The notes below the pieces were generated by a model, which saw nothing but the letters and a program-made list of their open reading frames with translations, was not told the DNA's origin and made no database searches. The position numbers and the translations under genes were made by a program. From positions 1 to 64,000 of the forward strand of contig CAVQDH010000002.1 of the NCBI GenBank assembly GCA_963711215.1: a stretch of DNA of 64,000 bases, given 5' to 3'. The stretch comes from WHUA01 sp963711215. Lineage in GTDB: Bacteria > Pseudomonadota > Alphaproteobacteria > UBA8366. Positions 1-9,747 of the stretch are shown piece after piece (position 1 is the stretch's first letter; every line of letters begins with the position of its first letter).

Positions 1-2
1 CG

Positions 3-404
3 CTCACCAGGATCGACGCGCCCTATTTCGCGATGCACACGCTGCGCGATGGCGACGTGCTGGGCGGGCAGTACCGCGGCGTCGGCGGCGGTGTCTTCGG
101 CGGCTGGGAGGACAAGATCACCAACTGGCACCGCAACCTGTTCGCCGGGATCGACGTGGCGCCCGAAGTGGAGCCTGACTCTTGCCTCGCCGTCGCGACC
201 GATCCGACGGCCGTCTTCCGCTTCCCGGCGCTTGGCTTTCAATGGATGGACGCCCGCGGCCTCGACCGCTCGGTCGCCATGCTTGGCATCGCCATCGTCG
301 GCCGCAAGGCGGGCGAAGGTCTTGCCGCGCATTTCGCGGACGCGCTCCGCGTCTACGAGCCGATCATGCCAAGGAAGGTGACGGCGCTGGAAGGGCCGCT
401 CTGA
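3..404 (+). CDS. C-terminal part of an unrecognised protein (5' end outside window)
   Basis: The frame is open from the first bases of the window to a TGA at 402-404, giving about 133 residues of a protein whose start lies outside. I do not recognise the family. The visible part is soluble and shows no membrane segment; a Gly-rich stretch (YRGVGGGVFGGWEDK) is followed by an aromatic and His-containing NWHRNLF motif. Base composition at third codon positions is like that of neighbouring real genes. It converges on the SMP-30 gene with only 3 bp between the stops. No function is assigned. Confidence 0.5.
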   Translation, partial: LTRIDAPYFAMHTLRDGDVLGGQYRGVGGGVFGGWEDKITNWHRNLFAGIDVAPEVEPDSCLAVATDPTAVFRFPALGFQWMDARGLDRSVAMLGIAIVGRKAGEGLAAHFADALRVYEPIMPRKVTALEGPL

Positions 405-407
405 TCC

Positions 408-1295
408 TCAGCCCTTGAAGAACGGCTCCGGCAATCCCCTGGCGCCGGTGTCGTGGACCGCGAACAGGGCGCCGGCGAGCGGCTGGTCTTTTGCCAGGTC
501 CGGCGTCAGGAACTTGCGCGTCGTGGTGACGTAGAGGACGTCGAGATCGTCGCCGCCGAAGCTGCACATGGTCGGATGCTGCACCGGCAGCCGAACCGTC
601 TCCATCAGCTTCCCCGCCGGGTCGAAGCGCGCGATCTCCCAGCCCCCGACCAGCGCGCACCAGTAGCAGCCGTCGGCGTCCACCGTGGCGCCGTCGACCT
701 TGCCGGGCTTGCCCGTCGTGTCGATGAAGACGCGGCGGTTGGCGATGGTCCCGTTCGCGAGATCGAAATCATAGGCCCAGCACACGTCGGCGCGGGTGCT
801 GGCGTAATACATGGTCTTGTTATCGGGGCTCCAGGCGATGCCGTTCGAGATCGTGACCCCGGTCTCCATGCGGTGGATGCTGAGGTCGTGATCGATGCGG
901 TAGAGATTGCCGGCGGTGCCGCCGGTGTTGTCGAGGCTGCCGCACCAGTAGCGCCCGGCACGGTCGCACTTGCCGTCGTTGAGGCGGTTGTCCGGCCGAT
1001 CGGGCTCCGGGTCGTGCAGCAGCTCGGCCGAGCCCTTGCCCCCCTCCGCCTCGAGGTCGATGAGGTAAAAGCCGGATTTGAGGCCGGCGATGACGCCGCC
1101 CTGCTCGCGGAAGACCATGGAGCCGATCTCGTCCGGCACGTCCCAGCGCCGGATTTTGCCGGTCCTCGGGTCGAGCCGCTGGATGCAGGGGCGTCCCTGG
1201 CTGTCGAGCCAGTAGAGCGCTTTCTCCTCGGTATTCCAGAACAGGCCTTCGCCGAGCGTGTTCTTCGCTTCGACGACGCATTCGAGCTTCGCCAT
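408..1295 (-). CDS. SMP-30/gluconolactonase/LRE family lactonase
   Basis: A 295-residue six-bladed beta-propeller protein of the SMP-30/regucalcin family, which hydrolyses sugar-acid lactones using one divalent metal. The three expected metal ligands are visible: Glu16 in GEGLFW, Asn151 in SNGIAWSPD and Asp201 in KVDGATVDADG; the substrate-side Asn103/Arg104 region (NRLNDGK) is also present. No signal peptide, so probably cytoplasmic. The start is supported by a GGGAGG ribosome site 6 bases upstream. It lies 13 bp downstream of the IlvD/Edd dehydratase in the same orientation, so the two probably form an operon: lactone opening followed by sugar-acid dehydration. The exact sugar cannot be read from sequence. 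Confidence 0.88.
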   Translation of the reverse strand: MAKLECVVEAKNTLGEGLFWNTEEKALYWLDSQGRPCIQRLDPRTGKIRRWDVPDEIGSMVFREQGGVIAGLKSGFYLIDLEAEGGKGSAELLHDPEPDRPDNRLNDGKCDRAGRYWCGSLDNTGGTAGNLYRIDHDLSIHRMETGVTISNGIAWSPDNKTMYYASTRADVCWAYDFDLANGTIANRRVFIDTTGKPGKVDGATVDADGCYWCALVGGWEIARFDPAGKLMETVRLPVQHPTMCSFGGDDLDVLYVTTTRKFLTPDLAKDQPLAGALFAVHDTGARGLPEPFFKG

Positions 1296-1308
1296 CGCAA
1301 CCTCCCGC

Positions 1309-3009
1309 CTATTTCGAGGGCGTGCGCAGGAAGTCGAAATCGCAGCCGAGCGGCGCTTGCAGCACGTGGTCGGCGTAGAGTCGCTTGTAGCCGCGTGGCG
1401 GATCGGCGAGGTCGGCTTTCGGCTTGCGCTTGGCGAGCTCCGCCGCGTCGACCAGCAAGTCGAGCCGCCGTTCCTTGACGCTGAGCCGGATGCGGTCGCC
1501 GTTCCGCACCTTCGAGAGCGGGCCGCCGACCGAGGCTTCCGGCGCGATATGCAGGATGATCGTGCCGAAGGCGGTACCGCTCATCCGCGCGTCCGACAGC
1601 CGCACCATGTCCTTCACGCCCTGGCGCGCAAGCTTGCCCGGGATCGGCAGGTAGCCCGCCTCCGGCATGCCGCTGTTGCTCTTGGGTCCGGCGTTCTGCA
1701 GCACCAGGAAATCATCCGCCGTGACGTCGAGGTCGGGGTCGTCCATGCGGGCGGCGAGGTCGTCGAGCGAGCTGAACACCACCGCACGGCCTTCCTTCTC
1801 GAACAGCGACGGGTCGGCGGCGGAGCGCTTGAGGATCGCGCCCTCGGGCGCCAGCGAGCCGAACAGCGCAACCAGCCCGCCCTGCGGATAGACGGGGTCG
1901 TCGAGCTTGTGGATCACCTTGTGATTAACGTATTCGGGCACGATGTCGAGCCGCTCGCCCAGCGTCTCGCCGGTCACGGTCAGGCAATCGAGATGCAGCA
2001 GCGGACGTAGCTCGCGCAGCACCGGTCCCAGTCCGCCGGCTGCGAACAGGTCCTCCATGTAATAGGGACCGGTCGGCTTGAGGTCGACCAGGACCGGCGT
2101 CTCGTCGCTGATCTTGTTCAGCCGGTCGAGCGAGATCTCGATGCCGCGCCGGCCGGCGACCGCGGTCAGGTGGATGATCGCGTTGGTCGAGCCGCCGATC
2201 GCGAGCAGCACGCGCAACGCGTTCTCCACCGACTTCTCGGTGATGATGCGGTCCGGGGTGAGCTTTTCCTTGGCGAGCTCGACGGCGCGGGCACCCGATG
2301 CTTCCGCGGCGCGCAGCCGGTCGGCATGCACCGCCGGGATCGAGGCCGTGCCGGGCAGGATCATGCCGAGCGCCTCGGCGAGGCAGGCCATCGTGCTGGC
2401 CGTGCCCATCACGGCGCAGGTCCCCGCGGTGGTCGCAAGGCCGTCCTCGACGCGCTGGATCTCCTGCTGCGAGATCTCGCCGCCGCGGTAGCGTCCCCAG
2501 AAGCGCCGGCAATCGGTGCAGGCGCCGAGCCGCTCGCCCTTGTAGGGGCTGGTCATCATCGGGCCCGCGACCACGTGGATCGCCGGGACGTTGGCCGACG
2601 CCGAGCCCATGAGCTGCGCCGGCACCGTCTTGTCGCAGCCGCCCAGCAGCACGACCGCGTCCATCGGCTGGGCGGAGACCATCTCCTCGACGTCCATCGA
2701 CATCAGGTTGCGGTACATCATGCTGGTCGGGGCGAGGAAGACTTCGCCGAGCGAGATCGTCGGGAACTCGATCGGCAGGCCGCCTGCCGCGAGCACGCCG
2801 CGCTTCACCGCGTCGATCAATTCGGGGAAATGCCGGTGGCAGTTGTTGTAGCCGCTCGCCGAATGGGCGATGCCGACCACCGGGCGGTCGAGTAGGGCGC
2901 GCGAATATCCCATCGACTTGGCGAAGGACCGGCGGAGGTAGAGCGAGAAGTCGGCGTCTCCATAGTTAGTGAGCCCGCGCGCAAGTCCGTGCTTCGGCCT
3001 GTCCGCCAT
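1309..3009 (-). CDS. IlvD/Edd family dehydratase, probably a sugar-acid dehydratase
   Basis: A 566-residue Fe-S dehydratase of the IlvD/Edd family. Visible family motifs are LLGGCDKTVPAQLM, GACTDCRRFW (cluster cysteines), GTCAVMGTASTMA, IGGSTNAIIHLTAVAGR and SDARMSGTAFGT near the C terminus. The family covers dihydroxyacid dehydratase, 6-phosphogluconate dehydratase and pentonate/hexonate dehydratases. The partner SMP-30 lactonase gene immediately downstream argues for an aldonate dehydratase (arabonate, xylonate or similar) rather than the branched-chain enzyme; this is inference. An in-frame ATG exists at 3051, but the ATG at 3009 has GGAG about 8 bases upstream and gives the usual N terminus, so it is preferred. 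Confidence 0.88.
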   Translation of the reverse strand: MADRPKHGLARGLTNYGDADFSLYLRRSFAKSMGYSRALLDRPVVGIAHSASGYNNCHRHFPELIDAVKRGVLAAGGLPIEFPTISLGEVFLAPTSMMYRNLMSMDVEEMVSAQPMDAVVLLGGCDKTVPAQLMGSASANVPAIHVVAGPMMTSPYKGERLGACTDCRRFWGRYRGGEISQQEIQRVEDGLATTAGTCAVMGTASTMACLAEALGMILPGTASIPAVHADRLRAAEASGARAVELAKEKLTPDRIITEKSVENALRVLLAIGGSTNAIIHLTAVAGRRGIEISLDRLNKISDETPVLVDLKPTGPYYMEDLFAAGGLGPVLRELRPLLHLDCLTVTGETLGERLDIVPEYVNHKVIHKLDDPVYPQGGLVALFGSLAPEGAILKRSAADPSLFEKEGRAVVFSSLDDLAARMDDPDLDVTADDFLVLQNAGPKSNSGMPEAGYLPIPGKLARQGVKDMVRLSDARMSGTAFGTIILHIAPEASVGGPLSKVRNGDRIRLSVKERRLDLLVDAAELAKRKPKADLADPPRGYKRLYADHVLQAPLGCDFDFLRTPSK

Positions 3010-3121
3010 GGGGGTTTCTCCATAAGGCTGGCCGCCTCGCCGAGAGGGCATGCGGCAATTTCCGGTTCAAGTAGACGAAAGTTGTGCCTGCGGGGCAAGT
3101 CCCCGCCGTCATGGCGCGCGG

Positions 3122-4743
3122 CTAGCGGCAGTTCCCGGGGCCGTCGTGAATGAGGATATAGCCGATGCGAAGCATACGGCCGCGGCCGTTCGTCATCTCG
3201 GCGCTGATGAAATGCGGCGCGGTGTTCCGTGGCAGCCCGGCGTCGAGCAGCGCATTCGCCTTGTCCGATCACGGCTATCTTGCGGCCGCCGTCCGCCGTC
3301 GGCGTCCACAGCAGCAGGCACTGGCCTTTCGCATCCGGCGGAGGCGGCGTGAGGTATCGGTCGAGCTTTTTTCCCTTCGTCGGGACGAGTTGCCAGTCGA
3401 GCAGATTGATAATTCGCGCGTTGGGAAAATACGGCCGGAAATTGCCGGCAAGCGGATAGCCGAACCAATCGCCGATGATCGTGCCGCCGGTGAAGCCCGC
3501 CTCCTTGATCTGGGCGGCGAAAGCTGCATAGGGCACGTTGTAGTAGGCCTTGCTGTGGCGCAGCGGGTCGACGACGTATTTGATGGCGACGGCGGTCGGC
3601 ACGATCACCGCAAGCCCGACCAGCGATAGAGCGAAGAGATTGACCATCCGCGGGATGATCCCGGCCGTCTGCGCGCGCAGCAGGAAGGCGATCGGGAAAA
3701 GGATCAGCAGGAACATGTAATGCGTGCGGACCCGCACCGCGCCGAAGCAGATCACGCCGACGAGCGTGAGCAGGATTATGCCGAGGATCGTGAAATCGAG
3801 GAGCCGCCGGTGGCGCGTGCTCGGCGCGGCCCGCATGCCGGCCCTTCCCCAGGCGCGCGGAAAAAGGAAAAGATAAAAGAGGGCGAGCGGAAGCACAAAA
3901 TTGATCACCGCGATTAAGGTCTCGCCGATGCCCGCGAGATTGAGCAGGCCGCTGCTCGGGCCGCCTGGGTTGAAGCGGTCCTTGGCGATGGCGGACAGCA
4001 GCGCGCGCTGCTGCCATAGCCAGAAATAGTGCGGCGCGGCAAGCGTGAGGCTGATGAGGACGGCGATCAGCATGCGCCGGTCGAGGAAGAGTTCGCCGCA
4101 TATCCCGTTCGGCGAACACGGCGGCGATGAGAACTGCCAGGAAAATCAGATAGTTGTATTTCGATAGCATCCCGAAGCCGGCGCCGATGCCGAACAGGAT
4201 ATAGGCCAGGAAGTCCCGCCGCCGCTCCAGCACGAGCAGCTGGTAGAGGGTAAGGCAAACCGCAAAGGCAAGGATGACGGAGTGCGTGTAGTGGAAGGCG
4301 GCGTCCCAGGACACGTAGTAGAGCGCGATCGGCGAGAGCGCGGCAAGCGCGGCGAGCGACCGGTCGCCGAGAACGATCTCACCCGACCGGTAGAGCAGAT
4401 AGAAGGAGCCCGCGAGCAGCATGAACTTGACGAAGGCGACCGATGCGACCGTCACGCCGAAGATCGGCTGGACCATCAGGACCAGCCAGGTGAAGACCGG
4501 CGGATTGCGCGCGCCGTAGCCGAGCGCCCAGGATTGCATGTAGATCAGTTGCTCCGCGTCGTCCGCGTCCGTCCCGGTAAACAGGAAGGCGCGCATGACG
4601 AACAGCAGCAGCAGCACCACGGCCCAGATCGCCAGGACGCCGCGCGGCGTCGTGGCAGGGCGGCCGAAGCGGGCGGCGAAGCGGTCGATCGCGTTCAACA
4701 TCAGCAAGAGCGCGTTCCCATGGCGCGTCATTCGGGAAGCCAC
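3122..4743 (-). CDS. GT39/ArnT-like membrane glycosyltransferase, with two frame breaks
   Basis: About 540 residues of a polytopic membrane protein resembling PMT/ArnT-type (GT39/GT83) glycosyltransferases, which move a sugar from a polyprenyl-phosphate donor. The N-terminal part has a membrane segment at about residues 35-55 followed by the acidic loop TGTDADDAEQ, where such enzymes keep catalytic Asp residues, and AFHYTHS further on. Three reading frames must be joined: frame 1 to about 4075, frame 2 (start of LIAVLISLTLAAPHYFWLWQ) to about 3265, and frame 3, which ends with the stop at 3122-3124. Each part matches the next in composition and topology, so these look like indels, not true ends. 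It follows the GT2 gene by 32 bp, a classic donor-maker plus transferase pair. Confidence 0.72.
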
Positions 4744-4775
4744 GACGGACGCGGCCGGTTCTCTGCGTCATCCGG

Positions 4776-5519
4776 TCAATCCGCCTTCTCGATCAGGGGA
4801 ATCCGCGCCCGCCGCTTCAGCCATAGAACGCCCGCGAGGTCGACCAGGCCGGGCCAGAGCCGGTTGTGGAAGCCGTATTTCGATTGGCCGTGGGCGCGCG
4901 GCCGGTGCGCCACCGGCGTGGTGACGATCCGGCCGCCCTGGCGCAGGACGAGCGCCGGCAGGAAACGGTGCATGTGGTCGAAATAGGGCAGGGCGAGGAA
5001 GAGCTCGCGCCGGAACAGCTTCAGGCTGCAGCCGGTGTCGCGTATGCCGTCCTTGAGCAAGCTTTGGCGGACGCCGTTCGCGATGCGCGACGACAGGCGG
5101 CGGAACCAGGAGTCGTGGCGCTTCTCCCGCTGGCCCGCGACCATCGCGATATCGCTGCCCGCGGCATCGCGCGCCCGGATCAGCTTCATGATCTCGCCCG
5201 GCGGATTCTGGCCGTCACCGTCGATGGTGACGATCCATTCCGCCTCTGCGGCGCGCACGCCGGTCAGCGTCGCGGTGCTCTGGCCGCAGGACTGGCGGTG
5301 CCGGATGACGTGAAGCCAGGGATGGACGCGCTGGGCTTCGGCGAGCTCCGCCGCCGTGCCGTCGCTGCTGCCGTCATCGACGCAGACGACCTCGAAACGG
5401 ATCGCCGCAAGCTCGCGGGCGATCTCGTCGAGCAGCGCGCGGATATTGCCCGCCTCGTCCTTGACGGGAATCACGACCGCCAGCGCGGGCTTTTCGCGCC
5501 GCGCCGTCGCAGATTCCAT
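4776..5519 (-). CDS. GT2 family glycosyltransferase (dolichol/polyprenyl-phosphate sugar synthase type)
   Basis: A 247-residue GT-A fold glycosyltransferase similar to DPM1/ArnC enzymes, which load a sugar on polyprenyl phosphate. Visible motifs: VVIPVKDEAGNI near the N terminus, DDGSSDGT for nucleotide binding, TIDGDGQNPP carrying the metal-binding Asp-x-Asp, and DTGCSLKLFRRE. It lacks the C-terminal membrane helices of the longer forms and ends with a basic tail. The gene directly downstream encodes a GT39-like transferase that would use such a lipid-linked sugar, so the pair probably modifies a lipid or surface glycan. Confidence 0.85.
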   Translation of the reverse strand: MESATARREKPALAVVIPVKDEAGNIRALLDEIARELAAIRFEVVCVDDGSSDGTAAELAEAQRVHPWLHVIRHRQSCGQSTATLTGVRAAEAEWIVTIDGDGQNPPGEIMKLIRARDAAGSDIAMVAGQREKRHDSWFRRLSSRIANGVRQSLLKDGIRDTGCSLKLFRRELFLALPYFDHMHRFLPALVLRQGGRIVTTPVAHRPRAHGQSKYGFHNRLWPGLVDLAGVLWLKRRARIPLIEKAD

Positions 5520-5699
5520 CGCCGCCGGGACCTTTGTTCCGCCGTCATCGTGAATTCGACCGATTGCCGCCGGGCGTACCGTCTGTTGCTTCGGCCGGCC
5601 GCCGCTCCCTCTCGTTTTTCCGAAGGCCTGCGCGTTTTAGAGGATTGCGCACGCTTTGGCGAGCCCTTGAGGCTGCGCCCTATCGGGGACTTTGACGGG

Positions 5700-6761
5700 C
5701 TATGGGGACTCGCGCCGCAACACCATCATGCGTGCGAAGAAGGCGCGCTCCTGGCTTTCGAGGATCAATCCCTGCTCCTGGAACAGCGTCTGAAGATCGT
5801 CTTCGACATAGTCCGCGAAATAGGGCTCGTGCATGGCGTGCGGGAAGCGGTCCAGCAGCGGGTCGTAGTCGGCCCGGTCGCCGCGCTGGATCGAATCCAT
5901 GAACAGAAGGACGCCCCCGGGGCGGAGAACCCGGGCCATTTCGGCCGCGGCCTGGCGGCGCACCGCGCGGGGCAGCTCGTGAAACAGGAAGATACAGCTC
6001 GCGATATCGATCGACGCCGTGGCGAAAGGCAGCCGTTCCGCCTGCGCGACGGCAAGCGCGGTACGCGACCAGCGGTCGAGCTGGCGGCGTGCCTCCATCA
6101 GGTAGGGTGCGCTGAGATCGATGCCGGTGACGTGCAGCCGCGGGTAGTTGTCCTTGACGAAGGTGAGGAAGCGTCCCGTGCCGCAGGCGACGTCGATCAT
6201 CCGCGACGAACGGATCGGCATGCGGTCGAAGGCGGCGCGCAGCGGGACCAGAAGCTGGCGGCGCATGGCGTCGGCGCCGCCGGTGAACAGGACTTCGACC
6301 TGATAGTCGTAGAGAGCGGCTGAATCGGGGCTGAGGTAGCCGTCGCTCTGATAATGGAAATTCTGCAGATAATAAGCGGGATAGCGGCCCTTGTTCTCCG
6401 CCACCCGCACTTCGTCCGCCCGGCGTTCCTGCTTGCGCCGGTTGACCGCCGGAAGATCGCGGAAATAACGCGCGGACTGGCGCAGCGCGGCGACTGGATT
6501 GGGCCACATGTCATACGGAAGCCGGTAGAGCCCCGCCTCGATATTCCGCCAGTCGTGCCGGAACAGCGCGGCCAGGTCGTCGTTGACGACGTCCCAGGAC
6601 GGCAGACGCGCCGGCGGCGGTCCGCCCGCGGTCCGCGGCGACAGGCGCGCCGTCAAGGCGTAGTGGCCGGAGAACCAGAGCGTACGCAGGCTTTGCGCCA
6701 GGCTATAGGAAAGCCTATCCAAGGGCGTGGCTGCCGTATGTCTCTGGTCCGTCTCGTCCAT
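5700..6761 (-). CDS. Class I SAM-dependent methyltransferase
   Basis: A 353-residue protein with an N-terminal helical region of about 190 residues of unknown role, then a Rossmann methyltransferase domain. The SAM-binding glycine motif is MIDVACGTGRFL, the acidic ribose-binding end of strand 2 is GIDLSAPY, and post-motif LRPGGVLLFMDS marks strand 5. The substrate is unknown. It lies 180 bp upstream of the GT2 gene on the same strand and about 100 bp from divergent pgk. The N-terminal extension with PYDMWPNP and YYLQNFHYQ is the part that would define substrate, and I cannot place it. Confidence 0.8.
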   Translation of the reverse strand: MDETDQRHTAATPLDRLSYSLAQSLRTLWFSGHYALTARLSPRTAGGPPPARLPSWDVVNDDLAALFRHDWRNIEAGLYRLPYDMWPNPVAALRQSARYFRDLPAVNRRKQERRADEVRVAENKGRYPAYYLQNFHYQSDGYLSPDSAALYDYQVEVLFTGGADAMRRQLLVPLRAAFDRMPIRSSRMIDVACGTGRFLTFVKDNYPRLHVTGIDLSAPYLMEARRQLDRWSRTALAVAQAERLPFATASIDIASCIFLFHELPRAVRRQAAAEMARVLRPGGVLLFMDSIQRGDRADYDPLLDRFPHAMHEPYFADYVEDDLQTLFQEQGLILESQERAFFARMMVLRRESP

Positions 6762-6859
6762 CGCGTGTGTCCGCTGACCTGTCCGGGCGGGGTGTTGCGG
6801 CGAATTGTCTTATCCTGTACTGCATTTTCCAGGATGATCTGCAGAAAATCACGGGATTC

Positions 6860-8051
6860 ATGTTCAAGACAATCGATGATGTGACAGTCGCCGGGAAGCG
6901 CGTGCTCGTGCGCGGCGACCTGAATGTGCCGGTGCGGGACGGCAAGGTTTCGGACGCGACGCGGATCGAGCGGCTCTTGCCGACGCTGCGCGATCTCATC
7001 GCCAAGGGCGCGCGGGTCGTCGTGATCTCCCATTTCGACCGCCCGAAAGGGAAGGTCGTGCCCTCGATGTCGCTGGCCCCGGTCGCGGAAGCGCTCGCGG
7101 CGATGCTCGGCAAGCCTGTCGCCTTCGCCAGCGACTGCATCGGCGACGCGGCCCGGAAGGTGGTCGATGCCCTTCCGGCCGGCGGCGTGGCGATGCTGGA
7201 GAACTTGCGCTTCCACCCCGGAGAGGAGAAGAACGATCCCGAATTCGCCCGCCAGCTGGCGGCGCTTGGCGATGTCTACGTCAACGACGGATTCTCGGTG
7301 TCCTCACCGGGCGCATGCCTCGACCGAAGCCATCGCCCGGCTGCTGCCGGCGGTCGCGGGGCGCAACATGCAGGCCGAGCTCAAGGCGCTGGAGGCCGCG
7401 CTCGGCTCGCCGCGGCGCCCGGTTCTCGCCATCGTCGGCGGCGCCAAGGTCTCGACCAAGCTCGCCGTCCTCGGCCACCTGATCGACAAGGTCGACGCGC
7501 TGGCGATCGGCGGCGGCATGGCCAATACCTTCCTGCACGCGCTCGGGACCGACGTGGGCAAGAGCCTTTGCGAGGCCGACCTGGCGGATACGGCGCGCGC
7601 CATCATGGCGAAAGCCGACACGGCCGGATGCGAGATCGTCCTGCCGACCGACGTCGTGATCGCCGGGGCGCTCGAGGCCGGTGCGCCGAGCACGACGGTG
7701 CGTACCGCCGCCGTGCCGCCGGACAAGATGATCCTGGATATCGGGCCGGACAGCGCGGCCGCGCTGGCGGCGCGTCTCGGCAGCACGCGGACGCTGCTGT
7801 GGAACGGGCCGCTCGGCGCCTTCGAGTTCCCGCCCTTCGACCAGAGCACGGTGACGGTGGCGAAGGCGGCGGCCGCGTGCACGCGTGCCGGCACGCTGGT
7901 TTCGGTCGCGGGCGGCGGCGACACGGTCTCGGCGCTCCGCCACGCGAATGTTCTCGATGATTTCACGTATGTTTCCACCGCCGGCGGGGCGTTTCTCGAA
8001 TGGCTCGAAGGCAAGGAGCTGCCGGGCGTCGCGGCCTTGCAGCAATCATGA
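6860..8051 (+). CDS. pgk: Phosphoglycerate kinase, with one frame break
   Basis: Phosphoglycerate kinase, the ATP-generating step of glycolysis that converts 1,3-bisphosphoglycerate to 3-phosphoglycerate. About 396 residues if the break is repaired. N-domain motifs are RVLVRGDLNVPV, ISHFDRPKG and LENLRFHPGEEK; C-domain motifs are AIVGGAKVSTK, IGGGMANTF, LWNGPLGAFE and SVAGGGDTVSAL. One extra base near 7301-7306 breaks the frame in the conserved VND.FS..HRAHAST segment; both halves are otherwise complete. The start ATG at 6860 matches the usual N terminus. The stop overlaps the ATG of the PQQ dehydrogenase (ATGA), indicating translational coupling. Confidence 0.9.
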
Positions 8052-9308
8052 CATCGGCGAAGGCGAGCGGGCGCATCGCGCTCTTCCTTGCCTTCGCACT
8101 CGGCGGCGCGCTTGCGGGCGGCGGCGCATGCGCCCAGGACGTGCCGCGCGGGAAACACGAGATCAGGCCCGCGGACCTGCCGCCGCCCTTCGCGACGCCG
8201 AGCGTCGGAAACGCGCCGGATCGGGTGCGCCGCCGCGCCGGAATGGCGCCGCATGTGCCGGCGGGATATCGGGCCAATCTCTTCGCCGAAGGGCTCGACC
8301 ACGCGCGCTGGCTGGCGGTCGCCGAGAGCGGCGAGGTCTTCCTCGCCGAGCCGCGCGCGGGCAAGGTGACGCTGCTCGATCGACAGCGACGGCGACGGCA
8401 AGGCCGACAAGCGCTCGACCTTCGTCCGGGGTCTCGACATGCCGCACGGCCTGGCGCTCCACGGCGGCTTTCTTTATGTCGCCGATCTCAACGGCGTCTG
8501 GCGCTACGCCTGGCGGCCCGGCCAGGAACATGCCAGCGATCGCGGCCAGCGCATCACGCCCCGGGGCGCCTTCGGCGACAGCGGCGGGAGCCATTGGACC
8601 CGCAACATCGCCATCGCGCCCGACGGCAAGCGCTTCTACGTGGCGATCGGCAGCGAGGGCAATCTCGAGGTCGATCCGGAGCCGCGGGCGACGATCATGC
8701 AGTTCAATATCGACGGGAGCGGCGGCCGCGTCTTCGCGCGCGGCCTGCGCAATCCCGTCGGCATCGCCTTCCAGCCCGGCACGGGCGCCCTCTACACGAC
8801 CGTCAACGAGCGCGACGGCCTCGGCGACGGGCTCGTTCCCGACTATCTGACCGCGGTGACCGAGGGCGCGTTCTATGGCTGGCCTTACGCCTATATCGGG
8901 CCGCATCCGCAGCCGGGCTATGGCGGACGGCGTCCCGACCTGGTGCGCCAGACCGTAGTTCCGGACGTTCTGTTCCAGTCGCACTCGGCGCCCATGGCGC
9001 TCTTGTTCGCGAAGGGCGGCCAATTCCCCGCGGATTGGCAGGATGACGCCTTCGTCGCCTTCCGGGGCTCCTGGAACGCGGCGGTGCCGACCGGCTACAA
9101 GGTTGTCCGGGTCCCGTTCGAGAAGGGGCGGCCGCTCGGCTGGTATGAGGATTTCGTCACCGGATTCCGGCTTGACCCGCCGGGACGACAAGCCACGGCG
9201 CAGGTCTGGGGCCGGCCCGTAGGGCTTGCCCTGGCGAAGGACGGCAGCCTTTTGATCGCCGTCGATGTGGATAACTCCATATGGCGCATAAGCCGGGTCC
9301 GGCCCTGA
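8048..9308 (+). CDS. PQQ-dependent sugar dehydrogenase (sorbosone dehydrogenase family), with one frame break
   Basis: A secreted beta-propeller dehydrogenase of the soluble PQQ glucose/sorbosone dehydrogenase family, about 420 residues when repaired. The first 30 residues form a signal peptide ending ACAQD, so it should act in the periplasm. Family features include RANLFAEGLDHARWLAV, GLDMPHGLALHG, RNIAIAPDGKRFYVAIGS, ARGLRNPVGIAFQPGTG and AFVAFRGSWN. One extra base near 8380 shifts the frame; after it the sequence DSDGDGKADKRS is typical of this family. The start overlaps the pgk stop by 4 bases. The sugar or aldehyde oxidised is unknown, and no PQQ synthesis gene is in view. Confidence 0.82.
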
Positions 9309-9389
9309 AGCGGGTCTACGGTTAACAAAATTTTTACCCGCCGGTCCTACGGTCAGTCTCGCATGGGGCGCTAACCAAAGGAGTTCGCC

Positions 9390-9608
9390 GTGCAGATCAA
9401 CGCCACCTTCCCGGTCCTGCCGTCGTCGACGGATGTCGGCTTCGCCGGCTCGCAGACCAAGGTTTCCGCCGGGGCCGCGGAAAAGCCGCAGACCCAGGAA
9501 GCGATCGAGGCTTCGCCCGATGTCGACTCGGACGGCGACGAGGGCAACACCGTAGCGAACAAGGGTGGACAGGGCGGCCGGGGCAGCCTGGTCGACATCA
9601 AGGTCTAG
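9390..9608 (+). CDS. Small hypothetical protein, acidic and Gly-rich
   Basis: A 72-residue protein starting at a GTG preceded by AAGGAG with good spacing, which is the main support for it being real. It is low-complexity, with an acidic middle (SPDVDSDGDEGN) and a Gly-rich end (KGGQGGRGS). No signal peptide, membrane segment or cysteine. It stands alone between the sugar dehydrogenase and the Nudix gene in the same orientation. I do not recognise it; its style resembles the other small gene at 12259-12516, but there is no sequence match between them. Confidence 0.55.
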   Translation: MQINATFPVLPSSTDVGFAGSQTKVSAGAAEKPQTQEAIEASPDVDSDGDEGNTVANKGGQGGRGSLVDIKV

Positions 9609-9747
9609 CGCGCGGCCAGCGGGATTTTTTCCCGGGCCGGCCAAATTTCCAACGTTACTTCCGGAAAGACCCAAGCCGCGGCGTCCAGCGTCGCGGCTTT
9701 CGATTTCCGGGCTTGTCTGCGGGGCCGTCTGTCCTCAGATTACCGGC

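Noticed and set aside
3009..3051. Upstream ATG for the IlvD/Edd dehydratase
   Set aside because: The downstream ATG has the ribosome site and the family-typical start; the extra 14 residues do not align.
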